Of a DNA stretch of 64,000 nt, positions 45,317 to 55,465 are shown piece after piece. Every line of letters begins with the position of its first letter. Position 1 is the first letter of the stretch. Source of the stretch: Suillus spraguei. Lineage: Eukaryota; Basidiomycota; Agaricomycetes; Boletales; Suillaceae. A program made the translations under genes and the position numbers. The notes under the pieces are model-generated. The model was not told the origin of the DNA. It was given only the letters and a program-made list of their open reading frames with translations, and did not search any database. The stretch spans positions 62,001-126,000 of the forward strand of contig JABCPU010000034.1 in NCBI GenBank assembly GCA_016800925.1, written 5' to 3'.

Positions 45317-45766
45317 ACCACAGTGCCACTATTCATTTTGAGTCAGTTCATAATTGTGTGTCATCTACCCACCCAATAGACTTACAGATGACTTCCATCC
45401 ATTCTAGCCCACTGATGCCAGCGATATATGCTGATACCAAGGTGCATTTCAACCTTTTTCCACATATGGTGATGTCTCTCTCTCTCCCACCACTATCTAG
45501 GTGCCTAGTATGACATGCTCAGTTCTCTACACCCTGTAATAGAGTTACTACTTGACCTGTCTGCCACTGGTACCTCCAATCTTCCCCAATGCAACTTGAT
45601 GACTAAATCCTCGTGCTCTATATGTGAAATTTTCTTCGTTATCTCTCAAACAAAAGTTGGCACCCTTGTATCTCCTCTATTTTGGCTTTGTGCACTTGCA
45701 TTGCACTGTTGCCAGTGCAGGGTCCTTCACTATTTTTTTACTATGAATATGCTCACCCCTTGCATC
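45317..45766. other. Unassigned; e3 target region
   Basis: A plus-strand frame with Leu/Cys-rich text (45,515-45,770, e.g. LFWLCALALHCCQCRVLHYF) runs up to the e3 insertion and can be continued past it at 53,688. I do not recognise it. Confidence 0.35.
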
Positions 45767-45771
45767 AGACA

Positions 45772-46540
45772 TGTTAAGACTGTACTCAAGGGTAGAGAGA
45801 TCCGAAGGGCTTTGGCCTCAGTTCGTACACTGTGCCCCTTTCTCGAGTAATGCCCCTTATTTCAGGGAGGAGTTATTTGTCTGAAGACCTGGGAGGAGTT
45901 GCGTGACGGATCCGGGTGCCCGAAGGTGTCGGATATGATACGTCCGAAGGTTATTTGGAACGTAAGGAGAGGACAGAGATTAAGGCTAGTTTCGGAACGA
46001 GTTCTTAACTAGAAACTAACGGAGATGGACTATCCGAAGATAGAGTCGGAGGTATAGACTATAGGAATTAATCCTAAGTCTTGGAAGGTGACTTAAAGCG
46101 GAGAGTGGCTTAAGTCCAGAGAAGGCAGAATGAGTAGAATCTAAGATGATATTCGAACTAAGGTTCTACGGAGATCTACAAGTGGTTTATATACTGTAAG
46201 TATCTAAGACGGATAATCAGCAAGTCCGGGACCGAGGGCTATGTATGAAGTGTAGCGGAAGTCTATTAGTTAATGCACAGCGGATCAGTAAGCATGAATC
46301 GGAAATGAACACAGGAAACGGATCAGTAACACAGGACGGGAATATAAACAGCCGGAGTACCGGTAGCAGGAGAAATGACGAAAGGAGATAGACGCAGATG
46401 TACACAAGGGAGTTAAGGTGCGAGAAGTGAGTACATTCGGATGGGTGGTCCGGACAAGATCTGTGGACCGGACAGATATGGAAATGATCGGATCTGGACG
46501 GATATGGTCGGATCTGAGATTAGAAGTATGGTATATGACA
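45772..46540 (-). repeat. e3 3' LTR
   Basis: 769 bp. It contains an extra 26 bp (~46,471-46,496) not in the 5' LTR but present in a solo LTR at 43,789. Confidence 0.93.
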
Positions 46541-46553
46541 GTATCCCCCCCTT
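46541..46553 (-). promoter_or_regulatory. e3 polypurine tract
   Basis: Minus strand AAGGGGGGATAC directly before the 3' LTR. Confidence 0.6.
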
Positions 46554-46723
46554 AGGGCCGAACCCCTGAGGCACAAGAAGCGTCGATCCGGATCGGACAA
46601 GATTAATGCGAGACGATGGGGAAGTTTGATGGTTGTAGTGCTGAGTCTGTAATCCGACAGATATACGGACGTCAGACGTCCGAAATGATTCCTACCCCCA
46701 CTTCATTTCCTTGTTAACAAAAC

Positions 46724-47749
46724 TTGTCTCCAAACATGTCTGGAAAGAAATCCGATGCCCCTAAGTCTGCTGCTGACCTTGTGGCGGAACTGGAGCAGCA
46801 ACTGGCGGCTGCCAAGGCTGCAGCGGAAGCCGAGGCGGAGCGGAAGCGGAAAGAGGTGGAGGAGCGGAAAAGGCAGGAGGAGTTGAAGCAGATTGAGTTG
46901 GCGGAGATCCGGAGGGAAATGGAGGAGAAGAGGCGGAGAGCACTGATTGAGGCCGGGTGAGTGCTGTGGACTCTTCCGGATCCGGATATTAATGGGTTGG
47001 TAAAGGCCAAGGCTGCTCCTGCGTCTGGAGCAAAGGATGGGTACTGCTCCCGTTGCATCACTAAGGGCCGGATGTGCCAGTGGAGTGATGCTGAGAAGAA
47101 TGCCATGGTGAGTCGTCCGAAAAACTTCGGATCTGCTGATTTCGACATTCCGTAGATTAAGTCCTGTGACGTCTGCCGGAAGGACAAGGCCACTTGTCCT
47201 GGAAGGCCCGGATTCGTTAAGGGGCCCAAGGGCCGGAAGAGGCAGCGTCCTGCTGGTACTCCGTCTCCGAAGGGCAAAGGCAAGCGCCATCAGAGGAGTC
47301 CTACTCCGGATGTGGCGGACGAGGATGTCTTCTCTAATCCAGTCACTATCGAAGGTACGGATGAGGATTTTGTGGAGTATGATGATCAGGCTTGGGTGGC
47401 CGCTGCCAATGGAATCATAGCTGAGTTGGTGCGGACCAACGGACTTCTCCAAGATGGTATTGCGGCAGCGGAAGGGAGTCGGATTGCCATGGAGCGGATG
47501 AGCTCTACCATGGAGGCCTTCCTCCAGCAACAGAGGGAATTCCAGGCTCTGCTCATCGAGGAAATTCGGACCGGATTTAGGCTTTCCGTTTCTGCCGGAT
47601 CCGACAAGGATGGCGCTGGTGAGGAGATTGGGGAAGAAGTGGCAGATGAGAATGTAGGAGAGATGGCGGATGGGACTGGGGAAGAGATGGCGGATGGGAC
47701 TGGGGAGGAGACTGGGGGTGCCGGAGGTGAAATGGAGACTGGTGCTTAG
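46724..47749 (+). pseudogene. Antisense ORF of e3: coiled-coil, Cys-rich, acidic-tail protein
   Basis: It lies on the strand opposite to gag-pol, between pol and the 3' LTR, ending 58 bp tail-to-tail from pol. One frame covers 342 codons. The start MSPNMSGKKS has a favourable A at -3 and a pyrimidine-rich upstream stretch. A ~60-residue Ala/Glu/Lys/Arg coiled coil follows (LVAELEQQLAAAKAAAEAEA). Next come two C-x2-C-x6-C half-modules (CSRCITKGRMC at 47045-47077, CDVCRKDKATC at 47165-47197), a basic patch (KGRKRQR), an acidic/hydrophobic region (EEIRTGFRL) and a Gly/Glu-rich tail with a 24-bp tandem repeat. In-frame TGA (46958) and TAG (47153) interrupt it; both fit C-to-T change (CGA, CAG). 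The first could instead lie in an intron starting GTGAGT. A DNA-binding or regulatory role is inferred from the Zn2Cys6-like spacing; I cannot name a family. Confidence 0.65.
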
Positions 47750-47806
47750 TCCAGATCCGGATTTCCGCTACTGCCCTCAATGTACTTATATTTCGTTATG
47801 TACTCT

Positions 47807-50800
47807 TCAAGCAATGGGACCAGGCTTGTCCGGATATGCTGAGTGGAAATCCGCTACGAGATCCGATGCATTTCCGAGTTCTGTGGCCAGTAACCAGGAA
47901 GTTTCTTCGTCCGTTCCTTCGTATCTGGACCAATGGACGAGGTATAGAAGTTGGCAGTGGTGCCTACGACGGTCCAGTTTAGAGTCCAGGATTTCGGATA
48001 TCTCGTACTCTGGTTCTCCATCGACTTTGACTGGTGGCAGAGGAGGTTGGATGCGATTGGGAATGGTGTTCGGAACTGCTGGCTCTAACTGCGAGACATG
48101 GAAAACAGGATGTACGGAACGCATAGAATCCAGAAGTCGGATGGCGAAAGAATGAGTACCTGGGCGGGATATAATTTCGAATGGTCCCAAATTCTTTTCC
48201 GAAAGTTTCTTCGACGGATGAGTGGAGCGGAAGTACTTGGCTTTGACGAAGACTTGTTCTCCAATCCGGAATTCTGGAGCAGGCTGTCTTTTAGCGTCCA
48301 CAGGTCCTTGATACGTTTCTGAGCTTCGGACATCTCATCTCGGAGGAACTGGTGAAGTTTGTTAAGGTCTAGGGCATATTCCTGGGCACGGATGGAGGAT
48401 AGGTCGCGTTCCGGATGGATGGAAATGTTCGGATGATAACCTTTATTGGCGAAGAAAGGTGAAACTCCAGTAGTGGCACTCGGAGCGTTATTGTATGCAA
48501 ACTCTGCGAGGGGCAGCAGCTTGGACCAGTTGTCCTGCTGATAGTTGCAGTAGATCCGGAGGTACTGTTCCAGCGTTTGGTTGGCACGTTCTGTTTGTCC
48601 GTCCCCTTCGGGATGATATCCGGATGTGAAGTGTAGGACCATGTCCAATGCCTTTCCTAGGGAACGGAAGAAGTGGGATACGAACCCTGTTCCTCGATCC
48701 GAGGTTACATGGGACGGGACTCCATGCTTAGAGAAGACATGGAGGAGAAATAGGCGGGCGAGATCAGGAGAAGTAATGGTGTCGTGGGTCGGGACGAATA
48801 TGGCTTGCTTGGATAAACGATCTATGATGACGAGGATGGCTGTAAAGCCGGATGAGTCCGGAAGTTGTTCAATGAAATCCATAGAGATGGAATTCCATGG
48901 TTTTTCTGGGACGGGAAGTTGCTTGAGTAGACCATAGGGCTTATGTCTCGGAACTTTGGCTTGGGCGCAGGATGTGCAGGATCTGACATACTCTTTGACA
49001 AAGGCCCGTACTCCGGGCCAGGTATAGTTGCGTCGGATGAGCTCGAGAGTGCGATTCTGTCCAAAATGTCCGGATAGGGGGTGGTCATGGCAATTCCGGA
49101 GGATGCGAAGTCGTAGATCATTGGTATCCGGAACGTAGATGCGGTTGTCACAACAAAGGAATCCACCATCGTCTATTGTCCATCTCGGATCTGAAGGAAC
49201 CGGAAAATGTGTTTGTGCAATGGGGTCATTAGGGAGTGCTATCAGAATGTCTTTCCGGAGGTGTTCGGTGTCCATAAGAACAGCTGCTCTAAGGACCGGA
49301 GTTGCTAAAATGGAAGCTCGTAGGGACGAAGCTAATTGTTCCGAAGCAAATATGGGACGGAGGTTGTGAGGGTTAATCTGAGCATAGTCCTTATCCCCCT
49401 CTTTAGGGTAGACGTCCCATCGTCTAGTGAGGGAATCTGGCTTGACTCCGAGTCTTCCAGGACGGTAACGGATAACGAGGTTGAACTGATGGAGGAACTC
49501 GGACCAGCGTGCCTGACGACGGGATAGCAGTTTGGTGGTAGAGAAATACTCAAGGTTCTTGTGGTCCGTGACAACATCTATAGGCTCGGACGAGCCTTCT
49601 AGGTAATGGCGCCAGGTTCGGAATGCAGCATAGATGGCTAGTAGTTCCTTATCATGGACATCATAGTTGAGTTCTGCACCGGACAGTGTCCGGGAGTAAA
49701 ATGCCACCGGACGAAGTTCCGAGTCTGGGCACACAATGGATAGTATTCCAGCGATAGCATAATCCGAGGCATCAGTTTCCACAACTATAGGAACATTCGG
49801 AATCCAATGCGTAAGCACCGGAGCGGACGTGAAGGCTTTCTTGAGTGCGTTAAATGACTTCCGGCATTCCTCGGAAAAGTCCCAAGTGACGCCCTTGCGA
49901 GTGAGTCGAGTAAGGGGAACCACGATATCCGAGTAGTTGAAGATGAAGCGACGATAGAAATTAGCGAATCCGAGGAAAGATTGGATGTCCTTGACTTTCC
50001 GAGGCTCTGGCCAGTCTATGATAGACTGGATTTTCTCGGACGACATTGTCAAGCCATCCGGAGATAGGAGGTAACCAAGATATTCGATGGAGGAGGAGTG
50101 GAATTCGCATTTCTCGGGTTTGGCATATAGTCGGTGTTTACGGAGACATCATAAAACTTCTCGGACATGTTCCTTATGACTTGCAAGGTCTTGGGAATAG
50201 ATAAGGATGTCATCCAGATATACAACAACACATACGTCCAGCATATCGGCAAACACGCTATTGACAAAGCGCTGGAAAGCTGCCGGAGCATTCGTGAGGC
50301 CTTCCGGCATCACCAACCATTCATAGGAGCCATAGCGCGTATGGAAGGAAGTCTTCCACTCGTCTCCTTCTGTTATCCGGACGAGGTGATATGCAGATCG
50401 GAGATCAATTTTGGTATAAACTTTAGCGCGGCTCGGGGAGTCAAGAAGGTCGGCAATGAGGGGTAACGGATATCGGTCTTTCTTGGTGATGTGGTTAAGG
50501 CCGCGGAAATCCACACAAAGGCGGAGGGATCCATCCTTCTTTTTGACAAATAGGACGGGGGCTCCGTGGGGAGAAGATGAGGAGCGGAGGAGTCCGGACG
50601 AGATGTTTTCGTCAAGGAACTTCCGGAGGGCCTCAAGCTCTACCGGAGAAAGAGAGTATATGGTTCCGAGAGGCGGACTAGCCCCTTCTTCCAACTCAAT
50701 CTTGAGATCGTAGGGTCGATGTGGGGGAAGTTGTCCGGCTTTGCCTTTGTCGAAGACATCCGCGAATTCGTGGTAGTCGGAAGGGATTCTGGAGAGGTCT

Positions 50801-51606
50801 GGAGGATCGGATGATACGGATGCAGATCGAAGGTTTACTTCGGAGGGACGGAGGTAGATGCTGAACTGAGTAGATCCTTCTAACTTGCAGGCACGGCAAA
50901 AGGCCACTGCGTTTATCAACGATATGTTAGGGACTGGGGTACTAGCGGAGGGTTCGGATTTGGTCAGAGGCGGAGTCTCTGCCACGGATGGGATGCTCTG
51001 ATGCGACGGAGATTTTGGAGGGGAGGAATCTTTCTTGGGTGGAATATCCGAAGGTAACAGAGGTGTCGGATTGGATTTTCCTGCCATGGTCGGTGTGTCC
51101 GGAGGCAGCGGTGATGCGGATGGGGTTAATGGCACTCCTTGTTCAGTAGTTCGGAACTCGATGCTGCCCAATACCCAGTCAATCAACGGATTGTGTCGGG
51201 TGAGCCAGCTATATCCGAGAACGATATAACATGAGGAATCCAAAGGGGTGATGTAGAACGTGTCGGAAGTGATTACACCGGAGGAGAATCGGACAGATAA
51301 GTTTATGGCTTCGACAATATTGTTATTGCATGTACCATCAAATCAACGGAGTGGAAGTGGGGGAATCTGATAGGTAGGAATTTTATGTTCTCGGATGAAA
51401 TCAGTGTCTATGAAGCAGTGGGAGGAACCACAGTCTATGAGGGCTGGAAAGTCAGATATATTGGAGAAAGATGGAAGAGAGACATATGGACACAGAGAGT
51501 TCGGATCAGGAAGAGTTACAGCGTTGAGTCGTAGTTCCGTTGCACGGGTTGGGCCAACGCGACCCTCATCCCGTACGGAGTCAGGAGGGTCGCGGACTAA
51601 TTTTTT
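47807..51606 (-). pseudogene. e3 pol: protease-RT-RNase H-integrase-chromodomain
   Basis: Replication polyprotein expressed from the gag transcript by a predicted -1 frameshift at 51600-51606. It continues KLVRDPPDSVRDEGRV. In order: protease with ALIDCGSSHCFID (~51,430); a Pro/Ser-rich linker; RT from [14 protein letters not shown] through [16 protein letters not shown] to YLDDILIYS (YLDD at 50209-50220); RNase H (VETDASDYAIAGIL, TDHKNLEYF); integrase zinc region (HPLSGHFGQN, CTSCAQAK, ~48,970-49,080); DDE core (SMDFIEQLPDSSG, TSDRGTGFVSHFF, YHPEGDGQTERANQ); and chromodomain (YEISEILDSKL, LVHWSRYEGTDEETSW, ~47,900-48,040). TGA codons at ~51,345 and 50149 and one frameshift near 48,310 break it. 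It is otherwise well preserved. Confidence 0.92.
51597..51606 (-). promoter_or_regulatory. Predicted -1 ribosomal frameshift site A AAA AAT followed by TAG
   Basis: On the minus strand the last gag codons are GCA AAA AAT TAG. A-AAA-AAT matches the X-XXY-YYZ slippery rule in the correct phase. One step back opens the pol frame at once (AAA TTA GTC CGC), which stays open into the protease. Confidence 0.75.
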
Positions 51607-52889
51607 GCCTCATCCGAGGCTTCCGGTTCCGTTTCCGGAGTGAGCACAGTAGCGCGGCCTTTGGCAGCGCGCGAAGTGGATTTGGTGCATTCCCGGGCAG
51701 TGTGACCAGGTCCGCCGCAGAACATACAGAGCCTTTTGTCAATACGTCTCTGACGCTCCTGGGTGGTTAGCTTTCCGTCCGCACCAACAACACTAGGGAG
51801 ATCCGAAACTTTCGGGGCAGAGGGTGTTGTGGAGGATGTGGGTTTATTGAATTTGGGCGTATCGGATCCGGATGAGTTGGAACTCGTCCGGTCGGATGTT
51901 GACTGCCTGGAAGGATTGGAAGAGGTGGTTCTACTCTCTCGGGTGACTTCGCCCCTCCATTCCCAGTAACGGGCGTCGATGGTCTGGGCGAGAGTCTTGA
52001 ACTCCGAAAGGGTAGTGGGCTTACCCATGCGACTAATCTCATCTTTGATTCGGGCTGGAAGTCCATTGTAGAATTGGCGTCGTAGGGCTCCGTCTCCCCA
52101 TTCGCGTACTTGGGAGGCAAGTCGCTGGAATTCTACAACGTACTTGTTGATGCATTGTCCATCACGCATGTGGAGTTGTTCTAACTGCATCTCTGCGTCT
52201 CTGGAGGGATCGTGTGGTCCGAAATTGGTTTGGAGCTCGAGCATGAACTCGGAGTAGTCATCCATCCAGTCCGGACGGTTGCTATATCCGTCCGAAAGGA
52301 GGTCTGGTTCAAACCACTCGAGAGCCATACCCTTAAGGTAGGATTGGGCGAAATTGACTTTAGCGCGTCTGGAACGGAAAGCGCTAGGTTTGCTCTGGAA
52401 GTTGAGCTCACATTGGACGAAGAATGCCCAGAGCTTGCGAGGTTCGGACCCATCAAAGGTATCTGGCTCATGGACTTTGACTTTGCTATCATCCAAGGTG
52501 GGGGTGCGACGGCTACTGCGAGCGAGGTGGTTAATGGCTACGGATAGTTGGGCTAGGACCCGGTCCTGAGGGCTCAGGTGGATTTTATCTTCTTCGTCAT
52601 CCAGGTCCTCGTTGTCCGGATCATCCACTTCATCATCTGGTAGGTTACTGCGCAGCTCATCATCAAAGCGAATGGTTGGGCGCGAATTGGAGTCTGGGTT
52701 ATCCGGGTTCCGAGTTGGTGTTATCGGATCCGGTCTGACTTGACGGGCGGAGATACTTTGACCTATGTCGCTCATGCTAGCGCGGCGTTGAGAGAAACTG
52801 GTGAATGTTTGGACGATGGGTGTGGGATCTCGTTGGATCGGACCAAGTCCGGCTCCTCGGAGTGTGTTCTGAGTTTTACGGGGAGGCAT
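51597..52889 (-). CDS. e3 gag, intact (430 aa)
   Basis: The particle protein of e3 is uninterrupted from the ATG at 52889 (MPPRKTQNTLRG) to TAG at 51597. The first ~115 residues are disordered and acidic (DDEVDDPDNEDLDDEEDK). The capsid region follows (DTFDGSEPRKLWAFFVQCEL, AKVNFAQSYLKGMALEWFEP, EMQLEQLHMRDG, NKYVVEFQRLASQV, FYNGLPARIKDEIS). Then come a Ser/Thr-rich linker and one CCHC zinc knuckle (CMFCGGPGHTAREC) before a short tail. The 5' leader is only ~50 nt. The stop codon is part of the frameshift site used to make pol. Confidence 0.93.
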   Translation of the reverse strand: MPPRKTQNTLRGAGLGPIQRDPTPIVQTFTSFSQRRASMSDIGQSISARQVRPDPITPTRNPDNPDSNSRPTIRFDDELRSNLPDDEVDDPDNEDLDDEEDKIHLSPQDRVLAQLSVAINHLARSSRRTPTLDDSKVKVHEPDTFDGSEPRKLWAFFVQCELNFQSKPSAFRSRRAKVNFAQSYLKGMALEWFEPDLLSDGYSNRPDWMDDYSEFMLELQTNFGPHDPSRDAEMQLEQLHMRDGQCINKYVVEFQRLASQVREWGDGALRRQFYNGLPARIKDEISRMGKPTTLSEFKTLAQTIDARYWEWRGEVTRESRTTSSNPSRQSTSDRTSSNSSGSDTPKFNKPTSSTTPSAPKVSDLPSVVGADGKLTTQERQRRIDKRLCMFCGGPGHTARECTKSTSRAAKGRATVLTPETEPEASDEAKN

Positions 52890-52926
52890 GATATGGGATG
52901 GTTGCTAAGTTACTCGGAAAGGTTTG

Positions 52927-52937
52927 AGTTCGAATAT
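52927..52937 (-). promoter_or_regulatory. e3 primer-binding site (self-priming)
   Basis: On the minus strand ATATTCGAACT begins 2 nt after the 5' LTR. It is the reverse complement of AGTTCGAATAT in the LTR, ~34 nt after the TATA box. The 3' LTR and the solo LTRs match 11 of 11; the 5' LTR (53317-53327) has one mismatch. No tRNA-type TGG start is present. Confidence 0.65.
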
Positions 52938-52939
52938 AC

Positions 52940-53682
52940 TGTTAAGACTGTACTCAAGGGTAGAGAGATCCGAAGGGCTTTGGCCTCAGTTCGTACACTG
53001 TGCCCCTTTCTCGAGTAATGCCCCTTATTTCAGGGAGGAGTTATTTGTCTGAAGACCTGGGAGGAGTTGCGTGACGGATCCGGGTGCCCGAAGGTGTCGG
53101 ATATGATACGTCCGAAGGTTATTTGGAACATAAGGAGAGGACAGAGATTAAGGCTAGTTTCGGAACGAGTTCTTAACTAGAAACTAACGGAGATGGACTA
53201 TCCGAAGATAGAGTCGGAGGTATAGACTATAGGAATTAATCCTAAGTCTTGGAAGGTGACTTAAAGCGGAGAGTGGCTTAAGTCCAGAGAAGGCAGAATG
53301 AGTAGAATCTAAGATGAAATTCGAACTAAGGTTCTACGGAGATCTACAAGTGGTTTATATACTGTAAGTATCTAAGACGGATAATCAGCAAGTCCGGGAC
53401 CGAGGGCTATGTATGAAGTGTAGCGGAAGTCTATTAGTTAATGCACAGCGGATCAGTAAGCATGAATCGGAAATGAACACAGGAAACGGATCAGTAACAC
53501 AGGACGGGAATATAAACAGCCGGAGTACCGGTAGCAGGAGAAATGATGAAAGGAGATAGACGCAGATGTACACAAGGGAGTTAAGGTGCGAGAAGTGAGT
53601 ACATTCGGATGGGTGGTCCGGACAAGATCTGTGGACCGGACGGATATGGTCGGATCTGAGATTAGAAGTATGGTATATGACA
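52940..53682 (-). repeat. e3 5' LTR
   Basis: 743 bp. TATATAAA at 53354-53361 (minus strand) and a predicted transcript start near 53327. Confidence 0.93.
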
Positions 53683-53878
53683 AGACAGCTCAACAAACAC
53701 TTCTATCATATAAAGGTCATGTACTGGTGAAATGAAGAAACTACTGCTGGCCTAAGTATCAGCACAACAATAATCCTACTGAAGGTGCAAGTGAGGTTTT
53801 CGACCCAAGAGGACTGCGATAGAAGCAATTCCTTCCAAGTTAGTGTGAAGGGAACACAAAACACCTTGTTTGCCAGAG

Positions 53879-54117
53879 TTAGCGGTGGCTACAGTAAGTC
53901 AGCGGTACTAGCACGATGTCAGCAGTACTTGCGTGGTGTGGATAGTTGTAGTGGTTAGCTAACAGTGGCAACAACAATAGAAACTCCTGTAGAGCAAATA
54001 TACTGCAACTACCAGCAGTGCGGTAGCGGTAGCAGTTATGGTGGCTTGGCACGAGCAAGGGAGGTGACAATAGTGGTGGTAAAAGAAGGAGTGACCCCGC
54101 GAGGTCACTGGCTGTGG
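53879..54117 (+). repeat. R3-type repeat fragment
   Basis: A diverged copy of 8100-8351 (GTAAGTCAGCGGTACTAGCA and following). It runs into an R1 LTR. Confidence 0.5.
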
Positions 54118-55465
54118 TGGGACACCATACTGACTGCTGCACCATGTTCCACGAACCAATGTCCTCCCATGTCCTTGCCACGTCTGCATAGCTCCATTTG
54201 GTGCATAGCTTGTTTTATGTTCATTATCACTGATTCCATGGCAAGTCTTATTACATGTTGCCTTGTGCTGCAGCCACCTTGCGCTACATTTACATACAGT
54301 GGTTACTGTACTTGAGCACTACTGATTTCGCCTAACACATTCCAAGTACATACAATTTAGGATATAAGCACCGCGTACCCCACACGATACAGTTCCTGAT
54401 TTGTACCCCATTCAATGTACTATAGGTCAGGATTAGTGTCTGTCACAACCCACAAACGAATTAACGCAAGGGCAGAGACTAGGACTCAAACTAAGGTTAT
54501 CACAAGAAAAGAGAGAGGAGCAAGGACATCTTGGATTGCTACTATGTAGATACAAGAGGTTTGAACTAAAGAACTACTACAGTGAAACTAGCTAACTATA
54601 TACACATATTGAAACTGAGATGTAAACTGAGTTTGAAACTACTAGCCAATCATAAAATAGAAACGAGAATCGTACGATGTGATAGTTGTGACATTGTTAT
54701 GATATCATATTCTAGAAGGTTCTAAGATCACGTGATACTATCTTATCTTATCTTATCTGATAGCATCATAAAAGATCTCTTCATCTTCATCAGGAAGTTC
54801 GGTTATAGAAGCGGATATGGGAATTTCGATAGGATTTGGGTTTGTCTTAGCGCTGGGTTTAGATGCTTTAGGGAAATTGAGAAAAGAGTAATGATTTGTA
54901 TTTGGAATTCGTGACAGTCTAGCTCTGGATCTACCCAGTAGTAGACTTAGTCTTTAAAGTTCTTTACCACTTGTTAATCAATTTCGCTCGTTCACCATTA
55001 CCGCTGGCATACTGCTAGATCCTTGGCCCCTATGTTGACTGAAACTTCTTGCACACCACTACTTTACCGCTGAAAGTACCGTGGACTTCTGTACTGTTTC
55101 TCTGCACCACTTGCAACCTTACCACTACCGCAGATATCATCGCTCATCACTGCTCATCACCGCTCGTCACTGCTCATCACTGCTCACTTGACACTACATC
55201 TACAGGCTTTATCCCTACAATGCTAGTACCACTACCAATGACACTAGTTCTGGCGGCATCACCACTGATCACAGCAACTTACTGCTGACTATGACACTAT
55301 ATTTGCACATTGGTTCAACTCAAACTTGACCATACTAACAGGCATCCCCCTTTAGGGTCGAACACTCTTGTTTTGCAAGTGAAGCAGACTAGACGGAGCA
55401 CAAGACCACACATACTAACTTAGGAGGTAGTTTGTCTATAGCCCAGGTTAGGTTGTATCATTACA
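54118..55465 (+). repeat. R1 LTR, 5'-truncated, carrying a nested solo LTR
   Basis: The R1 sequence from the ACCATACTGACTGCTGCACC block to its end GTATCATTACA is split by a 476-bp insertion at 54,441. It abuts an R1 copy in opposite orientation at 55,466. Confidence 0.7.
54441..54916 (+). repeat. Solo LTR of a third family (TGTCACAACC...TTCGTGACA)
   Basis: 476 bp with inverted ends TGTCAC/GTGACA. R1 resumes exactly where it was cut (GATTAGTGTC | TAGCTCTGG), with a short duplication (GTC or GTCT). No internal region of this family is in the window. Confidence 0.8.

Larger units (their letters stand above)
45772..53682 (-). mobile_element. e3: complete Ty3/Gypsy chromodomain LTR retrotransposon, 7,911 bp, with antisense ORF
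   Basis: LTRs 52940-53682 (5') and 45772-46540 (3') start TGTCATATACC and end TCTTAACA. They are flanked by AGACA (45767-45771, 53683-53687). On the minus strand are gag (intact), pol in the -1 frame, and then an ORF on the opposite strand between pol and the 3' LTR. LTRs differ by a 26-bp indel and about three substitutions, two at CpG, so the insertion is young. It belongs to a different family from e1. Two solo LTRs of this family are at 43.0-44.6 kb. Confidence 0.95.

Noticed and set aside
52921..52940. T-arm-like GGTTTGAGTTCGAAT read as a tRNA gene fragment
   Set aside because: There is no surrounding cloverleaf. The stretch is the e3 self-primer site and its flank.
10587..53682. RIP (repeat-induced point mutation) as known from ascomycetes
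   Set aside because: Changes sit at CpG rather than the CpA context of classical RIP, and the GC content of the elements is not collapsed.
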